32,830 nt of DNA from Schoenoplectus triqueter (Eukaryota > Streptophyta > Magnoliopsida > Poales > Cyperaceae): NCBI GenBank assembly GCA_964058805.1, contig CAXKVV010000781.1, positions 1 through 32,830 on the forward strand, written 5' to 3'. The position numbers and the translations under genes are program-made. The notes beneath the pieces are model-generated. The model was not told the DNA's origin, did no database searches, and saw only the letters and a program-made list of their open reading frames with translations. This document shows, in pieces, positions 9,401 to 19,438 of this stretch. Within the stretch, counting starts at the first letter, position 1. Every line of letters starts with the position of its first letter.

Positions 9401-12400
9401 CACTTTCTTCACTACCTGAGGAGGTGGTTGATACTGTTGGCACAGCATTGCCATCAGAAGATTCTGTCTCTGAGAGGAGAAGAAAATTGGAGTTCCTCGA
9501 GTTGCAAGAAGAACTCATCAAGGTACGCCTGTAATATTTTTCTTGGGTTATTCTGAATAAATTATATTAACTTACATCTCTAAACCATAAGCTTATCATG
9601 GATAGCAATAGGCTTTACGCCTTTACCTCTCTTAGGATGGTAGGTTCAAATCTCGCAAGAGGCATCTAAACATCAGGGTTAAGGGGAGTGCTTATTTAGT
9701 AAAGGGCCGCATTATCATCACTGCAAATTCTTCTAAATGGATGACATCTTTTGTTAACAGCTAAGCATGGGATCTTTACCTCTTTAGAGTGGTTTGGGTT
9801 TCTTGCATTATTGTGGTTTTGGATAGTTTATAACATCGAGTTTGTTTTTGGATATTGGTAAAGCCTTAAATTTTTTTCTCCTTGCAAATTTCAACACTTC
9901 ACAGGAGGAAGAGAAGAAGCGAGAGAAAGAGAAGCTCAAGGAGCAACCTATGGTTGCTGAAGAGGACATTGCTTTAAAAGAAATGGAAGGCCCCACAGCC
10001 AGAGAAGCAGAGGAGTCGGCTAAAGCTAAGAAGCCGGACAAACATGAACAGCTCTGCAATATCAGTCAAGCTCTGGCTGTTCTCGCCTCTGCTTCTGTAA
10101 TTTTTTTTCGGTTATTAATCTTTATTAATTGTTTATATATCATCTTGAATTGTGATACTGTGTGGACAAGATTTTCAGAGAAGAGAGGAATTAGAAATCC
10201 AAGTAAGAACACATTAATCCCAGTAAAATGGGACTTGGTACTTTGTGCAACTGATAACTTTGGTATATGCTTTGCGGTCATACCAGTTAATGTCATAAGC
10301 AAAAAAAAAATACAATAACTATTAGGAGTATAGGTTTGGAGATACTATAGGTTGTATATTGTTGAAGATGATTAGCAAATGTATAGGGGTTAGGTAGGAG
10401 ATTATAGAGATGGTTAGTTTGGGAGATGCTTAGTGTAGCAAGATTACTTAGCCTATAAATAGAGGCTTAGACATTGTAATCAATTCAACTCAAAGATAAT
10501 AAAGATTCTTCTCATTCTCTCATTCTATCATGGTATCAGAGCCAGAAAACCGCTGGAATTAGGCTTGCGCCTATTCCAGGAATAATGCATCTATTCCAAT
10601 CTTATTCCACACAATAAACCAATACAAAGCCTTTATTCTAGGAATAAATAACTCTATTCTCTGTCTATTCTCAGATCTACTACTATTCCAAGAATAAACC
10701 CACCTAAACCTCTCTATTCTGCTGCCTAGTCTCGAATCTAAACCTCTCTATTCTCTCTATTCCACTATTCCAGAACCAGATCAAGAGCGAGCGGGCTTCT
10801 CTGCCTCGTCGCGCGCCAGTAGTCTTAGCCACCACCGACGAAGCATCGACGATCGATCAAGATCTGCTCTCAAGATTCGACTTCCGCTTCTCCTATTCGG
10901 ACTGACATCAATCAAGACCGTGTCAGATCGATCTCCTCTGTGCCGAGTGTCGAAGCATCAAGACTCGCCATCGCACCTGACTCACTGCCTCTTCTGACAC
11001 CAAATCAAAACCGACGGTCCTGATTGCTGAGAAGCTCAGCGAGTCCGGGCTCAAGCTCCTTCGTGAGTCCACATCTATCGACTGCTCCTACGGCCTCAGC
11101 CCTGACCAAGCTCGCTGCCAAGATCTCTTCTTGTGAAGCTTGGCTCTTCTAAGCCGATGATCGCGAGTCAGGAGGAGATGGTCAAGAACCGCGTGCCAAT
11201 CCCGTACAGAGACCAGTGCGCGCATCTCTTAATCAGCAACTTCAATGAGCATTGTGCCAACCGAGGCGAGAAGCACTCAGGTCAAAAATGAATTTGGAAA
11301 TGCTTTCAACAAAAAAAATTGAAATCTGATCCACTTCAGTGTCATTGCCTAATTTGTCCAAATTATCCCACAATAATCATCTACAACTCTTCCAAACCTT
11401 TCTACAATTCAAAACCAAAACCTCTACTCCCAATTAAATTTCCAACGATCAAACTATGCACCGGGCTTCTATTCTTCTTTTCTTTTATTTCAAAAGAACT
11501 CAAACGAGTCTCGGATTGTTAAAAAGGACAAAGATCCTTCTATTGATGTTTCAAAATGACTCAAAAGAGCATGAAGCAATCAATAGTTTTGTTTCTTGAG
11601 CCAAAAGAGCTCTTCTTCCTTCTACCTTTCTTCAAGATGACCCGAGATGTAATTGGAGATCAAATTCATGAATCAATTACAAACGAAAGCCAAACAAACA
11701 AACTTTATTTCTCTCTTTTATTTCAAGAAGTCTCCAACGAGCTTCTATGAATATCCAAACCGAAATACATAAAGGACCTAGGAATCATCTATGAACCCCA
11801 TTGGAGGTGATGAGTTGAGGCACTAAAGAAGAAAGCCCTTCTATAAACCCAAATGTGAGGAGACGATGTACCAAAGGGTCAATGGTGAAGCTCTCTATGG
11901 ACCATCATACGAGGTGACGAGTCGAGGCACTAAAAGAAGAAAGCCCTTCTATAAACCCGATGAGAGGTGATGAGATGCGAAGACCACATCTTCTTCTTTC
12001 TTCATGGAGCTTTATCAACTACTTTGGCGTTATATTGCAAGACAAGCTCAACATGCGTACCGCACGATGAGCTTGCGGGGGGTGTATTAGGAGTATAGGT
12101 TTGGAGATACTATAGGTTGTATATTGTTGGAGATGATTAGCAAATGTATAGGGGTTAGGTAGGAGATTATAGAGATGGTTAGTTTGGGAGATGCTTAGTG
12201 TAGCAAGATTACTTAGCTTATAAATAGAGGCTTAGACATTGTAATCAATTGAACTCAAAGATAATAAAGATTCTTCTCATTCTCTCATTCTATCAATAAC
12301 AGCAGGATTTTGAGTAACTCAGTAACATAATTTGATATATTTGACAAATTTTCTTTATCCATTTGCAGTCTGTTAGCAAGGAGCGTCAAGAATTTTTAAG

Positions 12401-13727
12401 CCTTGTAAACAAGGAGGTAAAGCAATGAACCCTTTATTATTGATTGTCTACATAATTGTGAATGTAACTGATGCAAAAACAAACAAATACAGATTGAGCT
12501 GTACAATGAGATGCTTGAAAAGGAAGGAACTGAGGGTGAAGAAGAAGCAAAGAGAGCTTACATAGCTGCACGTGAAGTTGCTGACCATGCAGCTGAGGTA
12601 GCAACTGGCAACAAGGTTTCTTCCGCTCTGATAGAGAAGGTTTGTCTTTCTGTATTTCTCTATTGTATGTATTCTATGTAATATGAAGAATGATAATGGC
12701 AAGCTCTTGATGATAATGTCAAATGAAAAGCAGCTCTGCCAAATGTCTATTTATCCGATTAGAATTTAATATCAAAATCTACAATTCAATGCACTACAAC
12801 TATTTGACACATAATATAGAAGAAGTGGCATTAGCTGGCTTCAGAATCAAAAGTCGACATCTATGAAAAATGCCTTTGTTTAGGTCATTGACATGTACTT
12901 GGTTAAAATTTTGGCCATTATTGTGGTACCTTTTCAGGTTGATTCTATGCTGCAAAAACTCGAGCTAGAGATAGATGATGTTGATGCCAAGATTGGCAAC
13001 CGCTGGCAACTCCTGGATAGGTAACAGAGAATACATTTATGTATTTAATTAGGAAATTATTTGGTTTGTGTGCTTATGTATTCTCCTTTTTGTTCTAATG
13101 TAAAGGGATCGTGACGGCAAGGTGACACCAGAGGAGGTGGCAGCTGCGGCTGCATATCTTAAGGACACAATTGGGAAAGAGGGAGTGCAGGAGCTTATTG
13201 GCAAGCTCTCTAGAGATAAAGGTCATATGAAATGTTCTATTTTCTTTTCATTTTTACCTTTCAGTTTCTTGTTTGCCCTGCAAGATGTCAACATATCAAG
13301 AATGCTCCAGAAAATAGGAAATGTATTAGCCGTTTTTGCAAATCAAAGGGAATATAACCTATATACATATTATTATTTATGTCCAAGCTTTTAAAAAATA
13401 TTTTACAGCTCTTAACAGTGTGGTGACCATTTAACGGTTAACGGTTTTACACGGCCGTTAAATTAAAAATGGTCAATCATTTTTTACCTATTAATTGATA
13501 TTTAAAAAAACTAAGAAATATATTCTCATATAATTAGTACTTAATAATTAACTAAATTAAGTAAAAGTAACAATTACAATATTAATTCAGTACTTAAAAG
13601 TTAAAAATCTTAAATTATACTAAACTATTTAATGATGTATTTGCTTTATGTTTTTATTAGAACATTAATTTACATCCAAAAAATAAAATGAAAATAAAAA
13701 TTGAGAGCCATTAACTATGTTAGATTC

Positions 13728-13759
<32 letters not shown>

Positions 13760-14436
13760 TGAAAATGAATCTTGTATTGATCTTTTTATTACAAGTATTA
13801 CACTCAGTATATATAACAACAATCACTAGTCTAACTAACTATTCACAATCTGTGTACTAGTTTGTTACATAACGGTTACAATAATTGAATAATTTGTGGC
13901 AATCTTCATGCATCCTCTTGTACGTCTATTGTTGCATCATCCTTTGTTTCAACACTACTAACAAACTATTAAGATTTGAAACAAAATAAATTTCAGCCGT
14001 TAAATACATTTTTTATAAAAAAAAAATAATGGTTTTAACGATTTTAACGTGAGATAAAACGGTTAATCACAAAAAACCTGTTAAATCTGTTTTTTTCCTC
14101 AATAACTTAACGTCAGGATCTATCAAAACCATTAAAATGGTTAAAACTCTTCATTTTTTAAAAATTGTTTATGCCCCTTTGAACCTGTCTAAAGGGCCAA
14201 ATTTCTCTACTACTGCTTACCCTTAGAATAAAGAAGATAGGGCTACTTTGGATATATAAAAATGCTTTAAGGTCCACGATGAAATTAACTTAATTTTCTT
14301 TAGTTTTAACTTTGCTTTATTGTTTTTTTCCACTTTTTGTGCAACAGAGGGTAAGATTCTTGTGGAGGACATTGTAAAGCTAGCAAGTCAGACAGATGAA
14401 GAAACAAATGAAGACGAAGAAGCCAAACAGCAGTAG
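6449..14436 (+). CDS. LETM1: LETM1 family inner mitochondrial membrane cation/proton exchange protein
   Basis: Complete gene. Coding exons: 6449-7005, 7122-7434, 7897-8043, 8150-8238, 8544-8636, 8915-9041, 9193-9257, 9351-9522, 9905-10096, 12369-12416, 12493-12639, 12938-13020, 13106-13221 and 14348-14436 (2238 bp, 745 aa). All phases agree and all introns are GT-AG. The N-terminus (MASRALIWRRNHLLDHF) is a typical mitochondrial presequence. An Ala/Lys repeat (about 140-150) precedes the membrane segment RLVPVAVFIIVPFMEFLLP (about 251-274), the hallmark of LETM1. The ribosome-binding-like LETM1 domain follows (about 291-520), then a Lys/Glu-rich coiled region. A canonical EF-hand loop lies at 677-688 (Asp677, Asp679, Asp681, Glu688). 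Its coding sequence is split by an intron after Asp677. Known roles of the family are K+/H+ or Ca2+/H+ exchange and mitochondrial ribosome association. Length is close to that of Arabidopsis LETM proteins. Introns 8, 9 and 13 carry transposons; none interrupts an exon. Confidence 0.95.
9600..9711 (+). mobile_element. Probable tRNA-derived SINE in LETM1 intron 8
   Basis: A B-box-like GGTTCAAATCT lies at 9643-9653, and an A-box-like TAGCAATAGG begins at 9603 at tRNA-like spacing. The segment is flanked by TTATCAT at 9593-9599 and 9712-9718, a possible 7-bp target duplication. No clear A-rich tail is visible, so the copy may be old or the call wrong. Confidence 0.4.
10320..10530 (+). repeat. 5' LTR
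   Basis: This 211-bp repeat is identical to the 3' LTR except for three substitutions. It has a TATA-like CCTATAAATAG near 10452-10462 and ends TCTATCA directly before the primer-binding site. It starts TATTAG rather than with the usual TG dinucleotide. Confidence 0.9.
10555..10695 (+). repeat. Palindromic TATTCC repeats in the element leader
   Basis: Just downstream of the primer-binding site a hairpin forms (GGAATTAGGC at 10555-10564 with GCCTATTCC at 10569-10577). Three near-palindromes follow: TATTCCAGGAATA (10572-10584), TTATTCTAGGAATAA (10633-10647) and TATTCCAAGAATA (10683-10695). The half-site TATTCC recurs further on to about 10770. Confidence 0.7.
10987..11146 (+). pseudogene. Captured fragment of a D-3-phosphoglycerate dehydrogenase gene
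   Basis: In frame from 11011 the DNA reads PTVLIAEKLSESGLKLL, followed by an IDCSYGLSPDQ stretch. This matches the start of the mature plant plastid 3-phosphoglycerate dehydrogenase (serine synthesis), where PTVLVAEKLGEAG and VDCSY..SPEEL are typical. After about 11110 the frame shifts by one base and continues as LAAKISSCEA, again PGDH-like. The piece covers only about 50 codons and lacks the NAD-binding and catalytic regions, so it cannot make an enzyme. It is unusually GC-rich for this window. Identification is from memory of the family. Confidence 0.75.
11133..11235 (+). pseudogene. Captured fragment of complex I subunit NDUFB7 (B18)
   Basis: In frame from 11142 the DNA reads GSSKPMIASQEEMVKNRVPI and continues PYRDQCAHLLI to 11235. 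This matches the N-terminal half of plant NADH dehydrogenase 1 beta subcomplex subunit 7 (GSSKPMIATQEEM... YRDQCAHLLIPLNKCR). The similarity stops before the paired-cysteine CHCH motif, so no functional subunit can result. It joins the PGDH fragment directly, with a few shared bases (GAAGCT) at the junction. The ATG at 11157 is intact. Identification is from memory of the family. Confidence 0.8.
11808..11958 (+). repeat. Internal direct repeat in the LTR element
   Basis: Two copies of a roughly 43-46-bp unit lie at 11808-11850 and 11913-11958. Both contain GAGGCACTAAA and GAAAGCCCTTCTATAAACCC, with small differences between copies. The surrounding 11280-12070 has no coding similarity that I can see. 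Confidence 0.75.
12085..12295 (+). repeat. 3' LTR
   Basis: The 3' copy of the 211-bp LTR, preceded by the G-rich polypurine tract and two extra bases TG that are absent before the 5' LTR. It ends TATCA and is followed by the target duplication ATAAC. Confidence 0.9.
13422..14160. repeat. AACGG/CCGTTAAA-rich repeat-like DNA around the solo LTR
   Basis: On both sides of the solo LTR the intron is rich in TTAACGGTT, CCGTTAAA and TTTTAACG words in both orientations. This resembles an older, decayed element into which the LTR inserted. I found no clear terminal repeats or target duplication for it. Confidence 0.35.
13718..13963 (-). mobile_element. Solo LTR (246 bp) in LETM1 intron 13
   Basis: The ends are inverted, TGTTAG...CTAACA, flanked by a perfect 5-bp duplication AACTA (13713-13717 and 13964-13968). 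The minus strand carries a poly(A)-signal-like AATAAAAAGATC and a CT-rich end, which suggests minus orientation. It contains a (GA)n run at 13727-13749. No internal retrotransposon sequence remains, as expected after LTR-LTR recombination. Confidence 0.85.
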
Positions 14437-14700
14437 GTGGCAGAACATTCCTTTTATGTTTCTAAAATAGAAATACAATTTTTGATTCCTGACAAAAAGT
14501 GAAGTTTTATGTTCCTGATTTACGGATGGAACATATCATTTTTTGGGTTTTGTTCTGTGGATAGAATGAACTGTGGTTTCCTTTGTATAAATATCATCGA
14601 ACCATAATACATTTCTAGTATTATTAGAAATAGTGCTCTGGGAGTCTGGGTAACTTTTGATTAAGCGGAGCTCGTTTTATAGAACAATAAATGAAATATT
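14437..14700 (+). terminator. LETM1 3' UTR and poly(A) signal
   Basis: This is non-coding sequence after the stop TAG at 14434-14436. A canonical AATAAA at 14686-14691 is a plausible polyadenylation signal about 250 bp downstream. Confidence 0.5.
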
Positions 14701-16171
14701 GATGTCAAGTATATTTACATTTTCTTAATTTCTAACAAGTCCATGCTTGGTGCCATCTTTCTATTTCATTTGGAACTTGCTCGTTCGTTTCATTTTTGTT
14801 CTTTGAGAAGTTGTACTTCCTGAAGAAAAATCCTGTGATTTGGCCATTCATTAATTTGAAACATATCAGGAAACAGAAGCAATCTCACAACTACAAAACT
14901 CTATGCTGTAATGGGGGTACACGGGTAGTGCTGTTAAGACTTCATTTTGCTGAAGGGGTAGTACAAGGCAACAATTTTGGTAACTGTAGCCTGTAGGTCG
15001 GCGAGGCGTGCGTGGATTCAATTTTAATTCCCACTAAAAAGCTGATGTTTTGGTATTATAGATTAAGAAAATGGTTTTTTAAGGAGGCCGAAGATCTTAA
15101 TTCAAGGTTGGGATTTCTTTTAGGGTGTGCCCCACAAAATAATTATGAGGGAAAATGAGGGGATAGATGAGGATGGAGAGGATGAAAATAAAGGGAAGGG
15201 AAGATCAGGGTGTTAAAATTGAGTTTTTCTCCTTTATATGTTACTAGTATAGAACCGCTGCTCTAACATGCGGACCATTTTATATTTGAAGTTATAACAA
15301 TTATTTTCAACACTAATTGCACGGTGTACCTTTTTTAGCTTAAATTTTTGTGTATATATAGGTAAAACCAAATTAAAACCTCCAATTCAATATTTGCTGG
15401 AACAAAATATTATTAAGCCTCATTAAAATTAAAAATCAATTCTAAGGGACTTAACAAAATAAAAGGTTATTAAGTTTCATTTAATAAGAAAAACAAAAAA
15501 TATAAGACAAAAGATGAAAAAAAATATAATTAATCAAACAAAATGATAAAAAAAAAAGACATACAACCTCAATGAAATTATTAACGATTCAATACCTGAA
15601 GACATATATGTTTACTTTGTAAGAGTTGGGTCGATCAAAATGTTATACCAGGAACCTTAAGACAAATAATTGTGTCACCATGAAAAAGTATTAAGCAAGA
15701 AATTTTAATCCCACCATAAATCATATGCTTACAGTTTTAAAATCGCTAATTAAAATTTCAAGTTCTCCTATCAATTAGAGTTCAAATCATATAATTTGAA
15801 TAGCCATCAAGTAACGTGTCTAAATTATAAAATTTGGTCCGTTGATTTTATTAACGCTTGATGCCTATATAAATAATATCGAAATGATATAATTTTTTAT
15901 ATACATATATAAGATGATATTTACAAAATATTCCTTCAATTAATTTTGTTATTTAAGAATTTAAATAATAGTTATTTGATATTTAATTTTAATGGCACCG
16001 ATGTGGTACCAAAATGATGGTAATTGGATCTCTTCTCTTGAATATATGGGTAATGGACTGTACACTCTTACTAATTATTATAGATAGCAATATGGACTTT
16101 GCAACTTCGAAAATACACGGGGATGTCTTGACCAATTAGATTTTCAGACGATTCGATCAGATTCGAATCGG
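14701..16171. other. Intergenic DNA, no gene seen
   Basis: AT-rich, with many stops in all frames. It has a G/A-rich stretch near 15150-15210 and otherwise no recognisable element. The only open frames are short and lack family features. Confidence 0.5.
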
Positions 16172-16176
16172 ATCCC

Positions 16177-17582
16177 TGATGTGGTTTCTACACACAAGTA
16201 ATAAATCCCTAGTTATTACTCGGTTCGGTTGCAAGTGTACAACCTAGTCGAGCAGTACTTAAGGTTCGTCTCCACAGGGACAATTCGAAATATATAATCT
16301 GACCTAACAATCTAATTTAGTAAAAGAATGAATAAATGAATTGGTTTGTTTGTTCATAAGGTTCGTTTGAGGTAATTAAACTAAAGTCATAAGGTAAAAT
16401 CTGGGTTTTTGACAGATACGAGAAATTAGGGTTCATAGGGGTTAATATCCACTAATGACATGATTAATTGATTATCGAATTTGTTCTTTTAATTATGAAG
16501 GCACAGTTTGAAATGTTGGTACAAAGGGATATCTCTATGTTTATACCATCCTTAAATTACAATACCCGTTACCTCTCGATATGGTTATCCTAATCTAAGG
16601 TCATTAAGTTCTACTGTCCTAATTAATTTAGAAAACCGTTCGTCACCTCTCGGTACTTGGTACAATTCCCTAAACAATTAGGTCAAGCCCGTATAGGACG
16701 TGCGTCACCTCTCGGTACTTAGCCTATCTAATACCCTATTCTTTTATGGTCAGGACTAAATATTCAACCTCTCGATTGAAAATACCGAATCCTAGGGTTT
16801 CATGTGATTTCGATTAAGTCTTCACATTCAATTGAAATAAAGAATAGATCATAAAATAAACAAGAACATATGCGGTAAAAATATCAACTAATCATGCTAA
16901 GAGTTTCAATTACATCCCTAATCTACCCTAGAAGAATCCTTAGCCGATCATGGCTAAGGCACAAATGAAATTCAGAAATTAAAAGAGTTCAAAAACATAG
17001 AAAATAATGAAACCAGTTGATCAATCCAATCTCTTCTTCTCTACTCTTTTTCTCTCCTTTTCTCCTTTCTATTTTTCTTCTCCTCTCTCCAAAACTCTCA
17101 AAGAAACTGAAAAACTCCTCTCAGATCTGTCCTAGGGCGGTTTTCCCTCTTTGGAGGCGTTCTCCTCTGTTTAAAATCGAATCTGGAGCCTTCTGGGGTG
17201 AAGGGATGCTTTCAGGGGCGAAACAGAACCGCTCTTTACGGCCCGAAAAGAAAAGATTTTGACCCAAAAAGTTCACGCAGTTTCTTGACAGAGAGCTCTT
17301 TTCGACCCGAAAAGATAACTTTTTGGGTCAAAAAGTTCATGCAGTTTTTCTCCAACAAGATCTTCGTTGTTCTAGTTGCGCCTAGCTTACTCCATCTTCA
17401 TCCAAATATTCCCAAAATGCTCCAAAAGTCCTGAAATCAAAGAAACCATGGCAGTATCTCGAACTTTGTGCAATATCCAAACTAAATCAACTAATTGAAC
17501 TAAAATATGCATAAAAAGGGTAAAATGGTATAGTTTTAGATACCAAATCCTATCAGAATATATATGTGATTTTGACTTATCA
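16177..17582 (-). mobile_element. Large solo LTR, 1406 bp
   Basis: The plus-strand ends are TGATGTGG and GACTTATCA (TG...CA), and a perfect 5-bp duplication ATCCC flanks them (16172-16176 and 17583-17587). There is no primer-binding site, polypurine tract or coding interior, so it is a solo LTR. The segment near 16265-16280 (CGTCTCCACAGGGACAA) is a motif I recall at the end of long LTRs of some plant retrotransposons, which favours minus orientation. It contains four ACCTCTCG repeats (16560-16780) and a CT-rich tract (17020-17100). The superfamily is not certain. Confidence 0.85.
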
Positions 17583-17587
17583 ATCCC

Positions 17588-19170
17588 GAAAGATTAAAAT
17601 GCGAATTCATTAAAAATTTATATAATGTGAATCTATATCCAATAAAATTTTGAGAATTCAAATACGAATTCATATTTACTATTATAGCGGATTTCGGATC
17701 GAATTTGGATTATATATCGGATCTTGCATTATAATAATATTAAAAATAGCATAATTAATATATAATAAGAGAAAAATAATTATGTTATTTTAAAATTATT
17801 TCAAACGTAACAACAATCATAACTATTTGTTCTAACTTTCAAAACATACAATAAACATCAAATAACATAATAAAATCTGCCTAATTAATATAATAATTAC
17901 TATTCAACTTTATGAATCAACACAGAGTGAAACATAAATATTGCTCTTCAATTTAAACTAAATTGAATATGTTTATTTTATTAATTGACATATGATATAA
18001 TTATATTTATTTATCGAATTCATGACGGATTTGAATTCAAATTTTATAAGAACCAAATAATAATTTATTTAAGCGAATTTAGATCAGATTTTCGGATTAT
18101 GAATATTCATTTACAGCCCTATTTGTGTCATTTTTTTCTCTCTAGTTTCCTTTTACACATTTCTGATTTATTTATTTGTTCTTTTCTCTATCTGGCGATT
18201 GCAACATTTTGAATTTTTATCCAATCTACCAATCTGAATATCTGATCTCTGTTTTCTACAGCTACAAACATCAAGGTATGTGTTATATTTTCTGCTTTGA
18301 TAATGATACAAAAAGATTTAAAAAAAAACAAAACATGAACAAAAATAATGGTGTCGCTTTGCTAAACTCCTCTTTCATATTTTTTTTTGAACAATGAACA
18401 TGATATCCTGACCCAACTAGGCTTTCAATTAAAATTGATGAAAATAATAGCTAAGTTATATGAAGACTAGATAATAGATCAAATAATATTTGTTAATTTT
18501 TTTTTCTATTTTAGGCTGCCACAATCATTCGATCAAAGACACTAAGAGTGTCAATACTGTACAGAACCATTTCCATTTCCCAAGTAAAGAATTATAATGA
18601 CTGAAAATTTGAAATTTTTATTAGTGGTGTTATAATTGTTATGCATACAATATATTTGTATTTTTTGTTATGCTATATTAGTGGTGTTATAATTTTAAAT
18701 CTATTTAGTATCTAATATTTTTATTAAAATGATTATTTGATTAATAATTTATTGTGTTTACTGTTGTTCCTGACAACTCGTCTCCCCTAAATTTAAATTC
18801 TGATTTCGCTCTAAATATAGTATTTTTCTCAGATTAGCATACTATACGGTACCAAAGGAAGGAAGAAAGATGAACATATTACTACAAAGGGCACTTTTGT
18901 ATTGATAAACAACACTTTACTTTATGTGGTACCACAGAGGTTACAGATTCATCTTCCTCGTAAAGATCTGAGGTCCCATTGCAGGCATATTTGCAGAGGT
19001 TGAAGAGAGGTTTTAGGTTTAGCGTGATCGTATTCGTATCATAAAAAAAAAGGTCTAGCGTGATCATGACAGTTAAAGAAATGAGAGAGAATGTCTGACA
19101 AGAGAGTTATGAACTCTCGGCTGTAGATAGGACAACAAGATTTTCTCTAATAATAGACGGGCAACAACAC
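17588..19170. other. Intergenic DNA, no gene seen
   Basis: AT-rich, with an 18-bp direct repeat (TTAGTGGTGTTATAATT core at about 18621 and 18678). No exon with family similarity on either strand. The last 100 bp before 19170 lead into the promoter of the next gene. Confidence 0.5.
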
Positions 19171-19172
19171 GC

Positions 19173-19395
19173 CACGTGCTCTATTGAAAGCTTGCAGAGA
19201 AAAGTAAGGGGAGCTTAAATGTTTTATGAAATAGGGGCTTATATGAAAATTTTCAAACAAGTTGGATTATTTTATTTTTGGGGGTAAAACTCAAACAAAT
19301 CGGATTATCGCCTTACTGGGGAAAAAACACTATCCTCCTCCCTTGCGCTCTCAGTCGAAAGCGCTTGTGGCATCTCACATCCGATTCTAGGGTTT
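19173..19395 (+). promoter_or_regulatory. Promoter motifs of the NST1-like gene
   Basis: A G-box CACGTG (19173-19178, in GCCACGTGCT) is a binding site for plant bZIP and bHLH factors. A telo-box-like AGGGTTT (19389-19395) lies 44 bp before the ATG. No convincing TATA box is seen. Confidence 0.45.
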
Positions 19396-19438
19396 CTTTT
19401 CGTTCCAATCAGCCATCCACAGCGAGATAAAGAGAGAG

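Larger units (their letters stand above)
10320..12295 (+). mobile_element. Non-autonomous LTR retrotransposon carrying host gene fragments, in LETM1 intron 9
   Basis: Two 211-bp direct repeats (10320-10530 and 12085-12295) differ at three positions. A primer-binding site complementary to initiator tRNA-Met (TGGTATCAGAGC, 10531-10542) abuts the left LTR. A G-rich polypurine tract (about 12072-12082) precedes the right one. A 5-bp target duplication ATAAC flanks the insertion (10315-10319 and 12296-12300). The 1.55-kb interior encodes no gag or pol, so it must be mobilised in trans. The low LTR divergence (about 1.4%) suggests a fairly recent insertion. The orientation is the same as LETM1. The interior has a Copia-style leader and a GC-rich block of captured coding sequence (10987-11235). 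Confidence 0.92.

Noticed and set aside
9842..10318. 158-codon open frame in LETM1
   Set aside because: It is exon 9 read through into introns on both sides; the splice sites at 9904/9905 and 10096/10097 fit the family.
10572..10695. Heat-shock elements in the LTR element leader
   Set aside because: The TTC and GAA half-sites are three bases apart, not two as a heat-shock element needs.
17017..17434. Two overlapping open frames as a possible gene
   Set aside because: They lie in the 1.4-kb solo LTR, have low-complexity starts and no family similarity.
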